This document shows, one piece after another, positions 23,399-36,209 of a DNA stretch of 64,000 bases. The position numbers and the translations under genes were made by a program. The notes under the pieces were generated by a model. That model saw only the letters and a program-made list of their open reading frames with translations. It searched no databases and was not told where the DNA came from. Within the stretch, counting starts at the first letter, position 1, and each line of letters begins with the position of its first letter. The DNA comes from Opisthorchis felineus (lineage: Eukaryota > Platyhelminthes > Trematoda > Opisthorchiida > Opisthorchiidae): NCBI GenBank assembly GCA_004794785.1, contig SJOL01002009.1, positions 5,712 through 69,711 on the forward strand, written 5' to 3'.

Positions 23399-23560
23399 AG
23401 ATGGTTCAATGGTTAAAGGGCGAACTTACGGATCAGGAGGTTCGTGGTTCGAACTCAACTCTAGCATCTCGACTTGGGCAACCTGGTAGTATCTCAGCCC
23501 TCGTGCTTTCTTCGAATGGCATGGCAGCTGTGCACCGAAAGGGTGCTACGGCTGACCGAT
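23399..23560 (+). mobile_element. tRNA-derived SINE, copy 6, internally deleted
   Basis: It starts AAGATGGTTCAATGGTTAAA with a degenerate A box. The B box is intact (GGTTCGAACTC). About 18 bases of the usual TTCTCCTGTCTAGGC segment are missing after CATCTCGACTTG. It ends CACCGAAAGGGTGCTACGGC. It is an old copy. Confidence 0.88.
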
Positions 23561-26500
23561 TGTTTATGATTTACATACTACCTAAGTATTGCACGTCATT
23601 CCGGGGTATTTTACTTTCACTTGTCCGTTGTTGGCCTTTGTGAGCCTAAAGCGTTTCTGACCGCTTTGTTTTCGTAGCTTTCTACACTGCGGAATGGAAC
23701 CTGTTCCAATCAATGTTGATCAGTGAAGAATTTTTCATATCATCAACACTCGCTCTTGGACTGTTTCTGTTCGTGTAAGTGTGCGTATCGTGATGCAACA
23801 AAACCTCTTTTGGTTTTATGTCACAGTTTTACACTTTCCATTGCCTTTCTAACTTCCTGCAGCGCTCTTCCCGACAGGTGACCGTTATGTAGCATGTACT
23901 ATTCAAGGTTTAGCCCAGTGAGTCGCACACTTTAGATGATTCCGCTTGTTCGGGGCGGTTTGTTTTTGCGTAGCTTCCAGTTCGGTCCCGAAATTTACAT
24001 AGGTTGGAAGGGCTGGATTCTTGGAGCCTACGTAGTCCCACATTTTATTGTTTTCAGCTTGATTTCCTAATGCTCGTGTGTGCAATTATCGCGTACGGTT
24101 TTTTGTCATGGAGGCAACCTCCCCAGTTCTGTTTATTGCTATTTTGTTATGAGCCAGATGTTTGCATGTGCGTCGAGGATATAAGCTGTCAGCTGTGTTC
24201 CGAACTTCAGAGTGCGTAATCCTAGATTCTAATGGAATGGATGGACAACCAGTAGGGCATCTGTACAGAGTCAGCTTATGCCAAATACTACCACAAAAAT
24301 GCCGGCGTAATTTATTTTGTGGGACAATTCAAAGAATCTTTCGGCATATAGGAAAATCTAAACATGGAGATATATAACTGGAGTAGCGTCTTCTTTTCGT
24401 TGAGTATCCCCTACACAACATAGGGATGAAGCCTACGCCGAAAGCATCAGGTCATTGCACGACTGTCGTGACGATGAGGGAGATAACGACCACTTCATGT
24501 GTCCACTGATTCATTTGAGGTGAACGAAATACCGTGGGAAGTGTAGACCATTCCAGGTTCCACTGGTCCTTCGGAAACAAAACAAACCCATGCTGACAAT
24601 TCTACTCCCTTGACTCAAGGACAGTGGCGCTTCTGTTAACGACCACTTATTCGCAAAGACGGTGGCGTAAATCGTGCCATTGATCAACTTGCAAGGACAG
24701 GGCAGTTCGTAGCACTAAGAAGGACTCCGTGCTGGTGATGAGATGAGAACGGGCGTCCAACTTGCCGACCTCATTTTTCTTTTTGGCCCGGTATCAGGCA
24801 TGCGCAATGGCTTTTCGTCTCCGTTGAGTGCTTGATCCCATGAACGACGGTTACTATAAAGCCCATGGAGTATGACTTCTTGGAATGCAGGGTAGATGGA
24901 ACACTGTTCGATTCGTGAACATTTTCGTTGAACATCTAAGGATTTTCTAAATCTTGATGGAGATTTCGTCCTGTAAGTAAAGTCACTGTGTGGTAAAGAC
25001 CACGGAGCACTGTATGGCTGTTTCTTCATTAGTTGTAGTTATCAGCAGTGCGCATCGCACGAATCACGAGGGTAATACAAACTTGCAACCTTCCAGCTAA
25101 ACCGGTCGGTTACGAACATCTTATTAGCCGTGTAATTAACTCACACGTAGTCACGGAATTCACATCACATGGTCATGTGTTAATTAGCTCATCACTTCTC
25201 AAGTTGAAGACTCACTCGTCGTGTGAAACATTCCTCCTTCTGAGGTACTTACAGATTGGTTGTTGTTTTATTCGCCAAGTTCGGTAATTAACTTGCAAAC
25301 GTTCGTCATGAGGAGACATCATCGGTGCATTTGGTCCTTCTCCACATGTGTTTCTATAGGCTTTGAAAAGCATCCGGTATCTCGTGAATTCATTGGTCCG
25401 TTTGCGATTCATGCTGCGTCGTGGTATGCCTTCCTTTGATTTGGTCGGTAGTTTCAATACCTTCTATTTTAGTAGTCCTGTTATATATAACTGCTGTCTC
25501 CGCTCCAGTGCCCAAGCGAGTGCAAAAGTTACGACGGCCTCGCGCTATTTAAAGGGCCCTTTTTGACATTGATCCAGGCTATCTGATCGGCCATTAGTGA
25601 ATACCCATCAACATCGTGCTTCTATGAAATGTCTGAACACTTATCGTAGTCAGTCGTGCTTCTGTGGCGTACCTTAGCACTCATCGGCTTTTGCTGAATT
25701 GATTGAGCGATTGACTGGCCTGGATGCTTGCCGGCTTTCCGATTGATATTTTGGTGGAGTTTTTAGGGTCTCAGTATGTTCCAGGCATTCTGGGGTTATT
25801 CTCAGCGATCTAACCTTCCTCACAAGTCTTCTTTGCTTGTCCCGATGACCCCTTTCTCAGTTTGGATTGCGCTTTGGTTTGACCGCCAGTTTGATTGGAT
25901 GGTCGCACTGTCCCGTTTTCGCAATTGCTGATGTCTTCTCGCGCAAGTTAGTCGCCAGGGTCGGTGAGCAGATCAGTGGCCACTTGATCAACAACTAACA
26001 AACTCACCCGAGCTACCAATATTTCGACACATTGTCAACAAATATTTTGTTGCTAGCTAATTTTGACGACTGTTATCAGTTAGATGGAAGCAGAAGTCGA
26101 GAAACTAGAACATTATGAAAATTATGATTCCAAGATATTAAGAATTCATGCATAATTCACTTTTATAAAAATGAATGATTTCCGCAGGTCTGTGGTGTCA
26201 TGCATATCAACGAGACACTAACTTGTGCTGGTCCAATCTTTTATCTGATAATGGATAATCCTGGCATTCGTCCGAAGGTTTGTTTAGTTTAATGTGACGA
26301 AATGGCACCAACACGTGGATGGTCGTCTATGTTTATGTCTTTCTGTACCACTCTACGCCCTTAGTCTAACTGCCGATGACAGCCATAACTACGTTATTTG
26401 TCATAGTGTTTTTGGCGTATCGTTAACCGTTTTCAAGCCGTTTTGTGTGACGTTGAGTTTTGTGGTTACCACCTAGTAGCGAGAAAATAGATGCAAAGCG

Positions 26501-28136
26501 GTAGTAATGGGGGGCTGAACCTTTCCTCGCGAGAACCTGCATCATTGGGGCTAACGCATCTGACCATTAACCACAATGATTAGACGGCCATTCATCTAAT
26601 AACAATGTACTCCTCTGTGCAAAGCTCCAGTCCAGTTCGAACTGTTAAGTTCCCGGTACACGTTCTCGCGCGCTGTTAAACACCGCTGTGCTCGTTTTTT
26701 AGTAATACTGAACTAGTAATCCTTTTGTGGCCTGCAGTTTTGCCAACTGCTACTCTGCTGACTACGCCACTCATCCTACCTTGGCACCTCGGTCACACAT
26801 CAACTTTTATTTTAGAACCGTTTCCGTGTCCTTCCTGACCTCATTTAATATACCAATCAAATAAAAGCTGACGGTGTTGACGCGTGGGCAAGGAGGTGCC
26901 TCTATTTACCGACCCTCCAGTGTGGTAAATAAACCCTGCAGTCCCCAAGGCGTAATCGGAGGGTCCATGACCAAACCTGGAGTTTTGAGGACGCTTTGAT
27001 AGCCAGGCGACTGTTAGCTCTAACCAAACCGACGGCTAAGAACCACACCACATTTTATGTGCTAAACACTGAAGGCTTGGATGTCTACTCCGAAATCTCA
27101 CTCTTCGGGTGCAATGTTAGTAGTTTCCCCTACGGTGATAAAACTTTGATGTTCGAATTGCTACTCTTCGGTCACTCTGGTCATTCACCTGGGCAGTGCA
27201 TTGAAAAACTTCTCATTGCGATGTTACACATCAATCACCCAAAGTCGGCCGAGCTTGTCAACGCTGTTCAGCTTCTCCGGGCGACGTCTAAAAGTTCCAG
27301 GCCTACGGCAAACTTTTTACTGGACGTCACTCACGAATTTGAATAAATCATTGCCTCCACACACCTAATCATTAGGACTGTGCATTTAGGCGTACTTAAA
27401 CGATGGATTTATGGACAGACTTTGGACTTATTTGAAAGTAATTTCCTTCTTGCTTATCACACCGACACACGACACAAGCTTTTTCCCCTACCAGAATGAC
27501 AACGAGGTTTTTTTCATTCCAAACAGAAAGGCAAAGCCCTTTCTGTTTGACGTCGCCAAAGTTTGGCGTTTTAACTATGTGTGCATTCAGCCGTTCGGTT
27601 GCAGATTTTGGCGGTCTGGATTTACCAACAGTTGTCAGCAGCGAATGGTTTTTGAGTTTAGCGTGTTGGTTAACTCAACTGTGATCCGTTCGTAAATGCG
27701 CCGTTCAACTAAATGGTTCATTCCTCTTTCGGAAACGGAAATCCATGCTCTTGTTTTATTTGCTTGTTCCTTAGGAGATCTTTCTATGCTACACTGCAAA
27801 ATTGACGCTTATTTTCCGATTCGATACTAACTGCATTTGTGATTATCTTCACTAACTTGCATTCCTCATTCATCTTGAACCATTTACGATAGCTTTCTGT
27901 TTGAGTTCACTATTGAATACAGTCGTTTCAAATTTGCAAGCTTACGCTTCCCCTTTCTGGTTGAGCACCCTGTTTAACAAAAGCGGACCCTCTCCGGCAG
28001 AGGTCTTCCCGTAATTCCCATCATCCATACATGATTCACGGTGCTGAGGTGTAAGATATGGTGGTTATTTTTTTGCTTTTCTATACTTTTTTTTTTCAAG
28101 TGCATGACTTCGTGCGTTCTTATTTCTCTATTGCAG
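23561..28136. other. Mostly no recognised gene; one unassigned open frame
   Basis: About 4.6 kb without a confident exon. An open stretch around 26999-27346 translates into plausible soluble protein (FELLLFGHSGHSP, EKLLIAMLHINHPKSAELVN) and ends at a TAA, but it lacks an ATG and a convincing acceptor. A repeat shared with 16.2 kb lies at about 25940-26010. Confidence 0.35.
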
Positions 28137-28473
28137 TTTACATTTGAAAAACAAAGGAAACAAGCCCATCGACCTTGCGGTCAACGACAATGGGTTTCTT
28201 TCAACAGACTTTCTCAACTTATGTGTGGTTGCTCCGGCCCTAACCAAAACGTTGTTGATTGGTGTGAATCGATTGGAATATTTTGAGAGATCTATGTCTT
28301 TCTTGTCTCCTGTTGTTCGTCAACGGGTACGTTATGAAAAAGATGCAATACTTGGCATTTACATGACAATTGTCGGCCTGGTCTCCGGTTTGCGTATCCT
28401 AGATGCTTTCACGAAATGTTCCGCTTATTTGGTTTACCGAATGGGTATCCTCTGGACCGACCATAATGGAACG
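28137..28473 (+). CDS. Putative internal exon (exon A4)
   Basis: The acceptor is TTTCTCTATTGCAG (28136). The segment begins one base before a codon boundary, which fits the two-base end of the exon at 18288. It stays open for 112 codons to a possible donor ACG|GTTAGT (28474). A shorter form could end at CGG|GTACGT (28327). The translation is mixed: a polar start (NKPIDLAVNDNGFLSTDF), then VVAPALTKTLLIGVNRLEYF, then a moderately hydrophobic IYMTIVGLVSGLRILDAF. I recognise no domain. Another frame is open for the first ~48 codons, but only the chosen frame spans the whole segment. Confidence 0.42.
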
Positions 28474-31084
28474 GTTAGTTTCAGCGTCGAGTTTTCTCTG
28501 CAGTAGTATTTAATATGAAAACTTTTTTAAGCGATAGGGCCGTGGATTTAACGGTTTGGCTGACTGCAGTCCTAGTCTTGTTTATATTATGTTAATCGCA
28601 TCACATGTTACCATATTGACCCACCGCATCATTCCAGCTATGCGATTGTCTCACTTATTAGTTAAACAACAAGTGGTTCAAAACACATCTCGTCCAGCTG
28701 GGATGAGATTGACTAAATATATCATTGTATGACAATTCCCTTCTAAGAGAATGCATATCGGATCGACTAAAATTGTCCGCTTGTCCAGAGATTTCCTTGA
28801 AGAGGAGTTCAGAGTTCTCACTCACGAGTAGTTCTGTAACACTTTCAGGCATCCGTTCAGAGTTGGTTGTTTTATCTTTCGGTCACGAGTTGAATGTAGA
28901 CCTTTGCATTGATTGCCGCTGAATACCCTTTTCGGATTGTCTGCACTGACCACACTTTCATGGGGTTCTTTCATGCCCATTCAGGCATGTGACCATCATT
29001 TGCAATCTAGGCTGTTGAATTGTACTGACTTGTGTTAGTATGGTTGTTCAGCAAGCACCCTCTGAATGTTTTATCACCTGATCGATACTCTTACAATTGC
29101 TTGCGCCATTACCACCAAATTAGTGACTCGTAACCTGTGGTCCAGGTCGTGGTCAGCAGGAGTTTCGGCTTAGTTCCTTTCGCTGGACCAGAAAAAGTAC
29201 CTTCCAAATTAAATTGTAACCTTTCTTGTAAGCAACATGTGGGTGGTTCGGACAGCAATATCAGCTCAGTTTGGCCTCACTGCGATTATCTTGAGTGTTA
29301 TGGAGCATACTGCTAAAATTTGTCGAGCAGTGTAGTCTTTTCGCGTCATTCCTACTCTGATCCATTTTATTGATAACAGCACTACACACTTAGATGTGGA
29401 AACAGTCCAAATTGCAATTTGTGTAAGACTGTGGCATCCGACAATTCATTTGTCATCTCACCAGTCACCACATCCCTGTGATGCCTCTGAATATCTGTCT
29501 GTTGATCAAGAAAGTGTCACATTTCATTGAATCAAAAATGGCGAAATCTCGTCGAATGAATTCGATGAAAAAAGGAGCAAAATATTTTACAAGCCTGAAA
29601 ACTGTCATAGCCGACGGAAAGGGAATTCATCAAACGGTGCTTTGGTTGAGTGTTCCGCGCTCTGAACAAAAGGAAGAGTGGTTAGGGAAACAGTCTATGG
29701 GGCAAAGCTTTAGTGAATTTGCCCGTCTGCAGTAATCGAGGTGCCGAAAAGTCGACATAGACGCATCCAGCGTTGAGGCGATTTGATTTAGGGAAGGACA
29801 TCTCTGTCCTAAACGGTTAGGGCTAATCGCGAGAGAATTTAGTCGGTGCCTGGCGTTTGGTAAACGCTGAAGGCTGTCCTACCTGAATCTTCTCATGTTC
29901 CATATACAGTGGCTGTATCGCGTAGTTTTTGACGAGTAACTCATTTTGCGCACTGATAATTTGACTGACATTATTTTTTGGCCAGGAAGCCGGAAAAAAT
30001 GCAACGGGTAACAATAATAATAATAATAGCGATAATAGAGAGCTTCATCAGAATCGTGAATATCCTTCTTGAATTCCTGCGACATTGTTGTCCGCAAATA
30101 AGCTGAAAAATTGCAAAAAGCCACTTTTTCAGTTTAAGAGATGCTTAATGGAAGTGTGGGTATGTTTCGGTACAAACAATAGATGTTTCGAGCTGCCGTC
30201 TGGAGGCCATTAGTCCATAAGCTGACAGCCAAAGCTCCTGACGCAATTATGATCTTTGGGCTCAAGACTAGGCACTTACACGGGACTTGTTCCCACTGCC
30301 TTCTACACGGTAATTAGTGCAAAAACGGGTGGTATGTTGATTTATACTCCCAACGGATGGGTACTGAATTTTAGGGGAAGCGGAATGTATGACACAATGG
30401 TTGGTGGGTGGTGAATGTGAGCACAGCACGAAACAGTCCCTGAATTCAAAATGCCTAGACCATCTCCACTACGACTCAACAAACGAACTCCGGACAGCAC
30501 GGTTAACTGAAGTTGATGTTTATCAAATCGTATATATCCGTCGCATGAGGTCACGATGCTAGAGTGATTAAGCTGCAATCTGACTGCCGCGTGTATGCTC
30601 GGTCGTAGTCCTTGAATAACATAACGAAGAACATAGTACGAAGATAGATAGCCTCAGGGTTGGATAAAGTGCTTTCTGCAGCAGGCAGGAGCTTTTTACA
30701 ACAATTTTTCATCTATTTAGGTGAGGTTAGCTTCACTTTTGACTGTTAACCGTGTTACGTATGTTGTAGCTTCCACAGTTCTTTTTACCATGTCTGTCAG
30801 TTTCATCAGACATTAATGTTTCGCGTTCCGAGGACCCCATCCAAGTGGACAATAGCTGTTATCGCGACTGGATTCACTGATCAGAACTTGCATACTTTTT
30901 CGGCAGGTCATAGACCGCTCATCTTCTGATCAGCTCCACCCGGTATAAAGTTGGACAGAAATAGTTGTGTTAGGTGGACGGTCCCCTGACAGGCGGAATA
31001 CTTAACCTAACCAGCGTAGCCTGTAAAGTCTGAGTAACACGTCCATCGCTAGAGGATTTCTACTGACCAAGAGCCATCTGACGT
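28474..31084. other. No recognised gene; one small basic open frame
   Basis: An ATG at 29538 opens 65 codons to a TAA at about 29733 (MAKSRRMNSMKKGAKYF start, strongly basic). I find no family for it and no splice or polyadenylation support. An AT-rich (AATAAT)n-like tract lies at about 30010-30028. The rest is featureless. Confidence 0.35.
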
Positions 31085-32560
31085 ACCTCATTACTGATCT
31101 GGTGTTCTCACCAGAGCAATGCTTCGGATGGTCAGACAATGAAAGTTCTCAGAGTTTCTGCGCGAGGAGGTGACGTTTCGGTTCCATAAAACAATGTGGA
31201 TCTCACGACCGCAGTTTGTACTCTTTCCCCGGCGTTCAAGGTGACGTCGGCGATATAGGTGTCGGGGGTTGGCCTTTCCGACTCGTGCGCTGATTGTGTC
31301 TTCCGTCAATCCATCAGGTCATGCACAATTGCTCAAATAAATGAATCTATCTACCATCTCGGTCAGCTGTTTTGCAGCACTTTACGCTTTACAGGTTTGA
31401 AGCGGTAGGATTACTTATGGTACTTACAAGGTGTTGCTTCTCCGATGGGTCCATACCCAGGAGAACAGTATCTTCTGCGTACTCAGTGTCTGTGGTTGCA
31501 CTTTCCGGGAACGTTTCGACCCCAAGGTGTTACAGGCGGGTATGGGAGATTAGACTAGCATATGGACACTTAAGTTAAAAAGAACTGGTGGGAGTGCAGT
31601 CGTGTCTAGTAGCACCGGATTCGGTGAACTTAGACGAAGGCTTACTGTAGACCCGTACACGTCCATAGGAGTGGGCTTACAGTACCTTCTTGAAAGAGGT
31701 GAGTTTACCTCTGATAATTCCCGATGATCGACAGAGACGGAAACATCCTTAGAAAAGTACGATTATTGGTCGTTGGAAGAAATGGAGCACCTGTTCCAAG
31801 GTAAAGAAATGATCAACCCATCCTAGGAAAGCTTGGCTCTCATGACTTCGTTTATCTCGCCTGTTGATCGATTCGTGCAGAATAATGACAGAAGGCATTT
31901 GGAGCGCTGTGACTCCGAGGCTGCTGCTACGATGACTTTCGCACGATAATCTTGCGCTCTTTTTGAGCTCAATATAGTTGATTGGTTCGGGCGCAAACTG
32001 AATGACCGAAAGGTCAGTGGTTCCAACCCAACCCCAGCATCTCAACTGCTCCTGTCTACGCTTGGGTAACCTGGCAGTGAATCAGTCCTCGTGCTTCCTT
32101 CGGGTGGCACATCAGCTAGGCACCCAAAGGGTGTTACAGTCGATCAATTATTAGTATTATTTTGAAAGGTTGAGTCACTTTTGGGGCACCTTATTCTGCC
32201 AGTATTCTGTTTGCATTCCGAATGGTTTGTAATAAGTTTGTCAAACGGCTAGTCAACGTTTTTCCTCCGTCTCGGAAGAGTACAGGGTATAAGCCATCCG
32301 TGCCAGGTGCCATTTTACGCTTAAGAGACGAGATATCATGCTGGATTTCGGTTGATGATAACTGCCTCATGTCAACAACACGGAGTTCACGAGTTCTTCC
32401 AGAGCTTGTGTTGGGGAAGGCCAGTTAAAAGATGCTTCGAGGTGTTCAGTTCATCTCTCTGGAACACGATTTTGCTCTCTTCGTACATTACTTTACTGGC
32501 ACTCATCTTCTGCTTAATGGATCGAGTCGGATGGTGTAGGGCACCGCTTTTGCCTGTTAC
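31085..32560 (-). mobile_element. RTE/CR1-like LINE fragment, split by a SINE
   Basis: Read on the minus strand from 32560 to 31085, the fragments appear in the right order for one element. They are a linker like EHLEASFNWP (against EHFEEQFSWP at 37.8 kb), then GWVDHFFTLEQVLHFFQRPI (matching the RVDHIFTLR block), then EYAEDTVLLG in place of EYADDIVLLG, and then VLWNRNVTSSRRNSENFHCL toward the 3' side. Stops interrupt every frame. A SINE sits at 31979-32150 between the linker and reverse transcriptase blocks. Confidence 0.8.
31979..32150 (+). mobile_element. tRNA-derived SINE, copy 7, 5'-damaged, nested in a LINE
   Basis: The A-box end is lost or altered (ATTGGTTCGGGCGCAAACTG). The rest is clear: CTGAATGACCGAAAGGTCAG, TGGTTCCAACCCAACCCC, CCTGTCTACGCTTGGGTAAC, and a tail of CACCCAAAGGGTGTTACAG. 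It interrupts the minus-strand LINE at 31.1-32.6 kb. Confidence 0.88.
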
Positions 32561-32729
32561 GAACTAATTCTGGGCTCCCCGTTGTTCAGGTCCTTTTGCC
32601 ATTCCCTATTCGGCGCTTGAATGGTTCTTACTCGTATGGTTTCCCTGGTTTCAATAAGAGTTGCTTATCTTGGACATAGCCAGCATTCGTCCTGTCCACT
32701 CAGATATCTCTGGTAAGCAGTCTTAAAAA

Positions 32730-32990
32730 CACAAGGTTGCTGAAAACTCTTTTACAGTTCACGACTCACCAGGGTCTCATCAGGTAGGTGCGGAACTACT
32801 TGAACCCAAATTGGACAAATTTCGACAAATACACTCATTTGCATATCAGTTTGGTTTTCACGAGAGACTCAACTGGATCTCTCGTTTGTGATATTCCTCA
32901 ACTTGAGGCGGCCTTTTGCAGCACATTTAGTTGAAGAATACCATAAACGAGGGATTCAGTTGAGTCTCTCGTGAAAGCCAAATGTCTTTA
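32730..32990. repeat. Foldback repeat family RX, two-armed copy
   Basis: It shares AAGGTTGCTGAAAACTC and the block ACTTGAACCCAAATTGGAC with the 59.5 kb copy. It also contains both arms of an imperfect inverted repeat. The left arm is TTTTCACGAGAGACTCAACT to GAAGTTGA-like sequence at about 32852-32912. The right arm is AGTTGAAGAATACCATAAAC to GAGACTCTCGTGAAAGCCAA-like sequence at about 32929-32982. The arms are about 55-60 bases with a ~15-20 base spacer and would fold into a hairpin. Confidence 0.8.
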
Positions 32991-33609
32991 AACATTGTTT
33001 CATTCCATCTAAATAAAAGTCACTGTTCATGTTTGCTGTGGCATCTATCACCTCAGCCTTTGTCTTTCCGACGGACATTCTTCTTGCGTCAACACTGGCT
33101 CTGATTGATTTTCTATCTTGCTCCTATTTCAGTTCGAACGAATTTTCGGACAAACCGGACTCTTCTTGTATTTCAAACTTTCAATCAACCTTTTCTGGCC
33201 TACCATTATGCGAATACTGTTCGGAGCTGTGCCGTCAGGTTGTGTAGCTTTCCGTAAGTCATTAACGAAGGCGTTGTGGACTGTGGCTTGATTGATGTTC
33301 CTTGTGAGTAATGTGGTATGCCGGGCTTGCTCGGTAGGTCGGTGTCACTGTAGCTTTAGGATATAACTGAAGGTCTATGGGTTTTCGGACCAATAGGTAG
33401 GTTTCGCCTAGCATTTCGGTCACTAAAAATTGTGCGACTGAGTCGGTATTGCAAGAGCCCACAGTGCAACCGGCTCTTGCACTATTAATTCAGTTGCTTG
33501 TTTGCCCCTTTTTTATTTTATTTTTAATTCACTTCCCAGTCGTCAAGCAAGATTTGTGCGGTTTACACACTAAGTGGTTTATTCTAAGCGTGTGCTAGAT
33601 CCCTCTCGT

Positions 33610-34080
33610 GTGTCGGACTGGACGGCCTTTGCGGCAAGGTGACTGGCGGGTGCAGGCGAGCATAACAAGTAGCATCAAAAGTACATAGATGAATGGGGGA
33701 ATTGTCATGAGGTCAAGTTAGATTCAATACAGGTACAGTGCAGGGCAAAGGGCCTCAAACCTGACAACAGCAAGCGGAATATTGGCCTGGTAGTGGGGGT
33801 TGCGGTCGTCCCCTCGGAGACCAGTTTCGTGATTCTGATTGGCGGTGCGATCACACGAACACCACGAGAGATAAGTCAGAGCAGGCTCAGCAGACGAGGC
33901 ACGAACACTCGTGCATCAGTCGCGCACATCCACACACACATGCTAGCATGCCAGTGCCGGAGGGTCGGCCTTTGTGGCAAGGTGAATGGCGAGTAGGGAG
34001 GGGCAAGTCGAATGAAGTGAGCAAATGGACTGGGGAGTTACCATGATTTCAAGTCAGATTCAACATGTGTACATTTTTTT
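33610..34080. repeat. Two-copy tandem duplication, ~340-bp period
   Basis: The segment 33620-33745 (GGACGGCCTTTGCGGCAAGG, then GAATGGGGGAATTGTCATGA, then AGATTCAATACAGGTACA) is repeated with divergence at 33960-34073 (GGTCGGCCTTTGTGGCAAGG, GACTGGGGAGTTACCATGAT, AGATTCAACATGTGTACA). It is not seen elsewhere in the window. Confidence 0.82.
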
Positions 34081-34722
34081 TCGTACATCGGATGTCTGCA
34101 GGATCTGAGCAACCAGTACCTCCGTAAAACAAACATGTAGCGTATTTTTCTGTTTGTTAAATACATTACTGAATTATTGAGCGTTGCGCACATAGTATCA
34201 ATGTCAAAACCTGTTATTCAGGTCAGTTGTCCGCTGTATTTACACTGGAAGGTCGCACGGTGATGCTGGTGTTTCTAGACCGTGCTTGGCGTTCGAGGTC
34301 TAAACATTTCATCCAAATAAACGTTTTTACTTAATACTGCTTGGAAATTAAAAAAAACTGTTGAGTTTAGGTGATGCTGGGGATGAAAGGCCTTAGCGGT
34401 ATAAGCAGCCGTCTCTCAAAAAATAATGTCGCGTCCAGATGCTTCACTGGTTCGTAGGTTAGTAACTGAACCGAGCGGAACTTGAATTGAACAAGTGTGT
34501 TCCGTTTCTGCACTTATCACGTCCGAATTTCACTCATGTTTACCAGTGACCGATTTAGAGAGTAGGTGGTGCCAATTATGGACCTAAGCTTTTCTTTTTG
34601 AAAAAGTCTGCCGTAGTCAGCTGCACTGCGTGGTCGAAAGTTATACCTACGATCTACGATTTATTATGAAGTTGACCTATTCTATGTACTGAACATGCGT
34701 CTCTTGATTTGGTTCCATACAG

Positions 34723-34906
34723 AATCCGCCCTACTTCTCACTGGCATTTCGCTCTACCTGTCACCAAGACTGAACAGACCGGTGCAATCAAAACTGGGTG
34801 GAGCTCGAAGCGTGACACACAGCAGTGCTTGGCACTGCATAGTCGCGGCATTCTTTCTGCTTGGTGCCCTGGTACTTCTTGAAAGTGTCTCTTCTGCCGG
34901 TTGGAC
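34723..34906 (+). CDS. Putative membrane-protein exon (exon A5), weakly SLC30A5-like
   Basis: The acceptor is TTTGGTTCCATACAG (34722) and the donor the strong GGAC|GTACGT (34907). The 184-bp segment encodes two hydrophobic stretches (SALLLTGISLYLSP and CIVAAFFLLGALVLLESV) with a basic-to-small linker that includes SKLGGARSVTHSSAW. The GGAR/K plus hydrophobic-helix pattern recalls the N-terminal membrane region of the Golgi zinc transporter SLC30A5 (ZnT5), where a GGAK motif precedes a helix. This is from memory and could be chance. The diagnostic cation-diffusion-facilitator core (HxxxD helices) is not seen in the window. The exon phases do not join directly to the exon at 28.1 kb. Confidence 0.42.
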
Positions 34907-36209
34907 GTACGTTTCGGCTTTTTAGGAAAACGCTTCCGAGCTCGGCTTAGAGAATACATTCACTACGGCGATTTGGCGTCTGATAATTTAAAATGGCAAA
35001 ATCCACATTACTACCAGTTTCCCATTTCTCTTATATCAGTCCTGTATATCCATACTGGGAATTTACTTGCTCGACGGGCTGATATATTAATTAGCTTCAG
35101 CATAAGGGCTTTCCCACTAGTAAGATCTAGGTGAGGCCATTCATCTGTTTAATTTTAGCCCGTGTAGCTCGATCATTTTCTCACAATATAACCAGTGGTC
35201 TGAGCTTTTCGCTGTCCTGTCTTGATACCACACCGTGGGTTGCCGTCTGTTCAGAGATTACTTACATTGTTCATTTTGTCTCACTGACAAAGTTTCCGGA
35301 ACGGTACAAATTATTTCAGTCTTCAGTCATGCTTATTTAGCTCCAATTTCATTTGATTTCACTTTGGTTTTCTATTCTAGTTTTGTACTGGTCAGTGTTG
35401 AGCGATAACTTCCGTCCTAATTTGTAATTCCGATCCTCTGGTTCGATTTCACAGCAAAAGATTAGGCCGTACATAGAGCTTTGGTGGGAGGCATCTTTTC
35501 ATTACTATCAATAATGACCGAGATCCGTGACATTTTCCAATGTCTTTTTGGCATAGTTTTATCATCAGTTTCACTTTATGGTCTTTCAAACAATGTAAGA
35601 AAAACTTTTGAAATCAACTGCATTCCTGCTACAAGATATCCATTCGGTGTTTTTGTTGCATGGTCGCTTCTCCTACCAGGTGACGACAATCATCAATTTA
35701 TTAATACAGTGATCTGATTTCACGGGTTTGTTGCAAATGAACCACGGGGTCCTCTTGATTGCAATACTCTCTCTGTCTAACGATCCTTTAATACCACAGT
35801 GTGGTTGCGCATAGTAATCAAAAGTTTGAGGTTGTTCGTCCTTCCACGACAATATGACCGACTTCTCAATGGGGACCGGGTACTGCAGTATCAATCCGGC
35901 CCAATGTGCAATGGATTGCTTGTCAGACCGATTGCCTCCTGCCTCTTTAATGGAAATTTCCAAGTCCAAAGGCTTAATGCCCATCAGGCCCTCCACGCGG
36001 ATAATCAAAAGTTAAGAACAGACATTTGAGTGTTCTTAAGTAGTCATTTCTTGCATGATCTACCTCATGCATTTCACATTTGGTCACTTGTTTAAAGCAA
36101 CGAAATATTGGAGATATACCATCTAAATCTCAAAGACCTTGGAGGGTTAACACTGCAAACTATTGGTGGTTTCTAGGGTCTCTGGCTGTTGCTGGGACGG
36201 TGAAAAGTC
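34907..36209. other. No firmly recognised gene
   Basis: A short hydrophobic candidate (IFSLLSIMTEIRDIFQC...) ends at AACAAT|GTAAGA (35597). It lacks an acceptor without an in-frame stop close upstream, so it is not called. Otherwise nothing is supported. Confidence 0.3.

Noticed and set aside
35630..35690. Spliced-leader RNA-like GTTGCATG sequence
   Set aside because: Only a short word matches; no donor plus Sm-site arrangement is evident.
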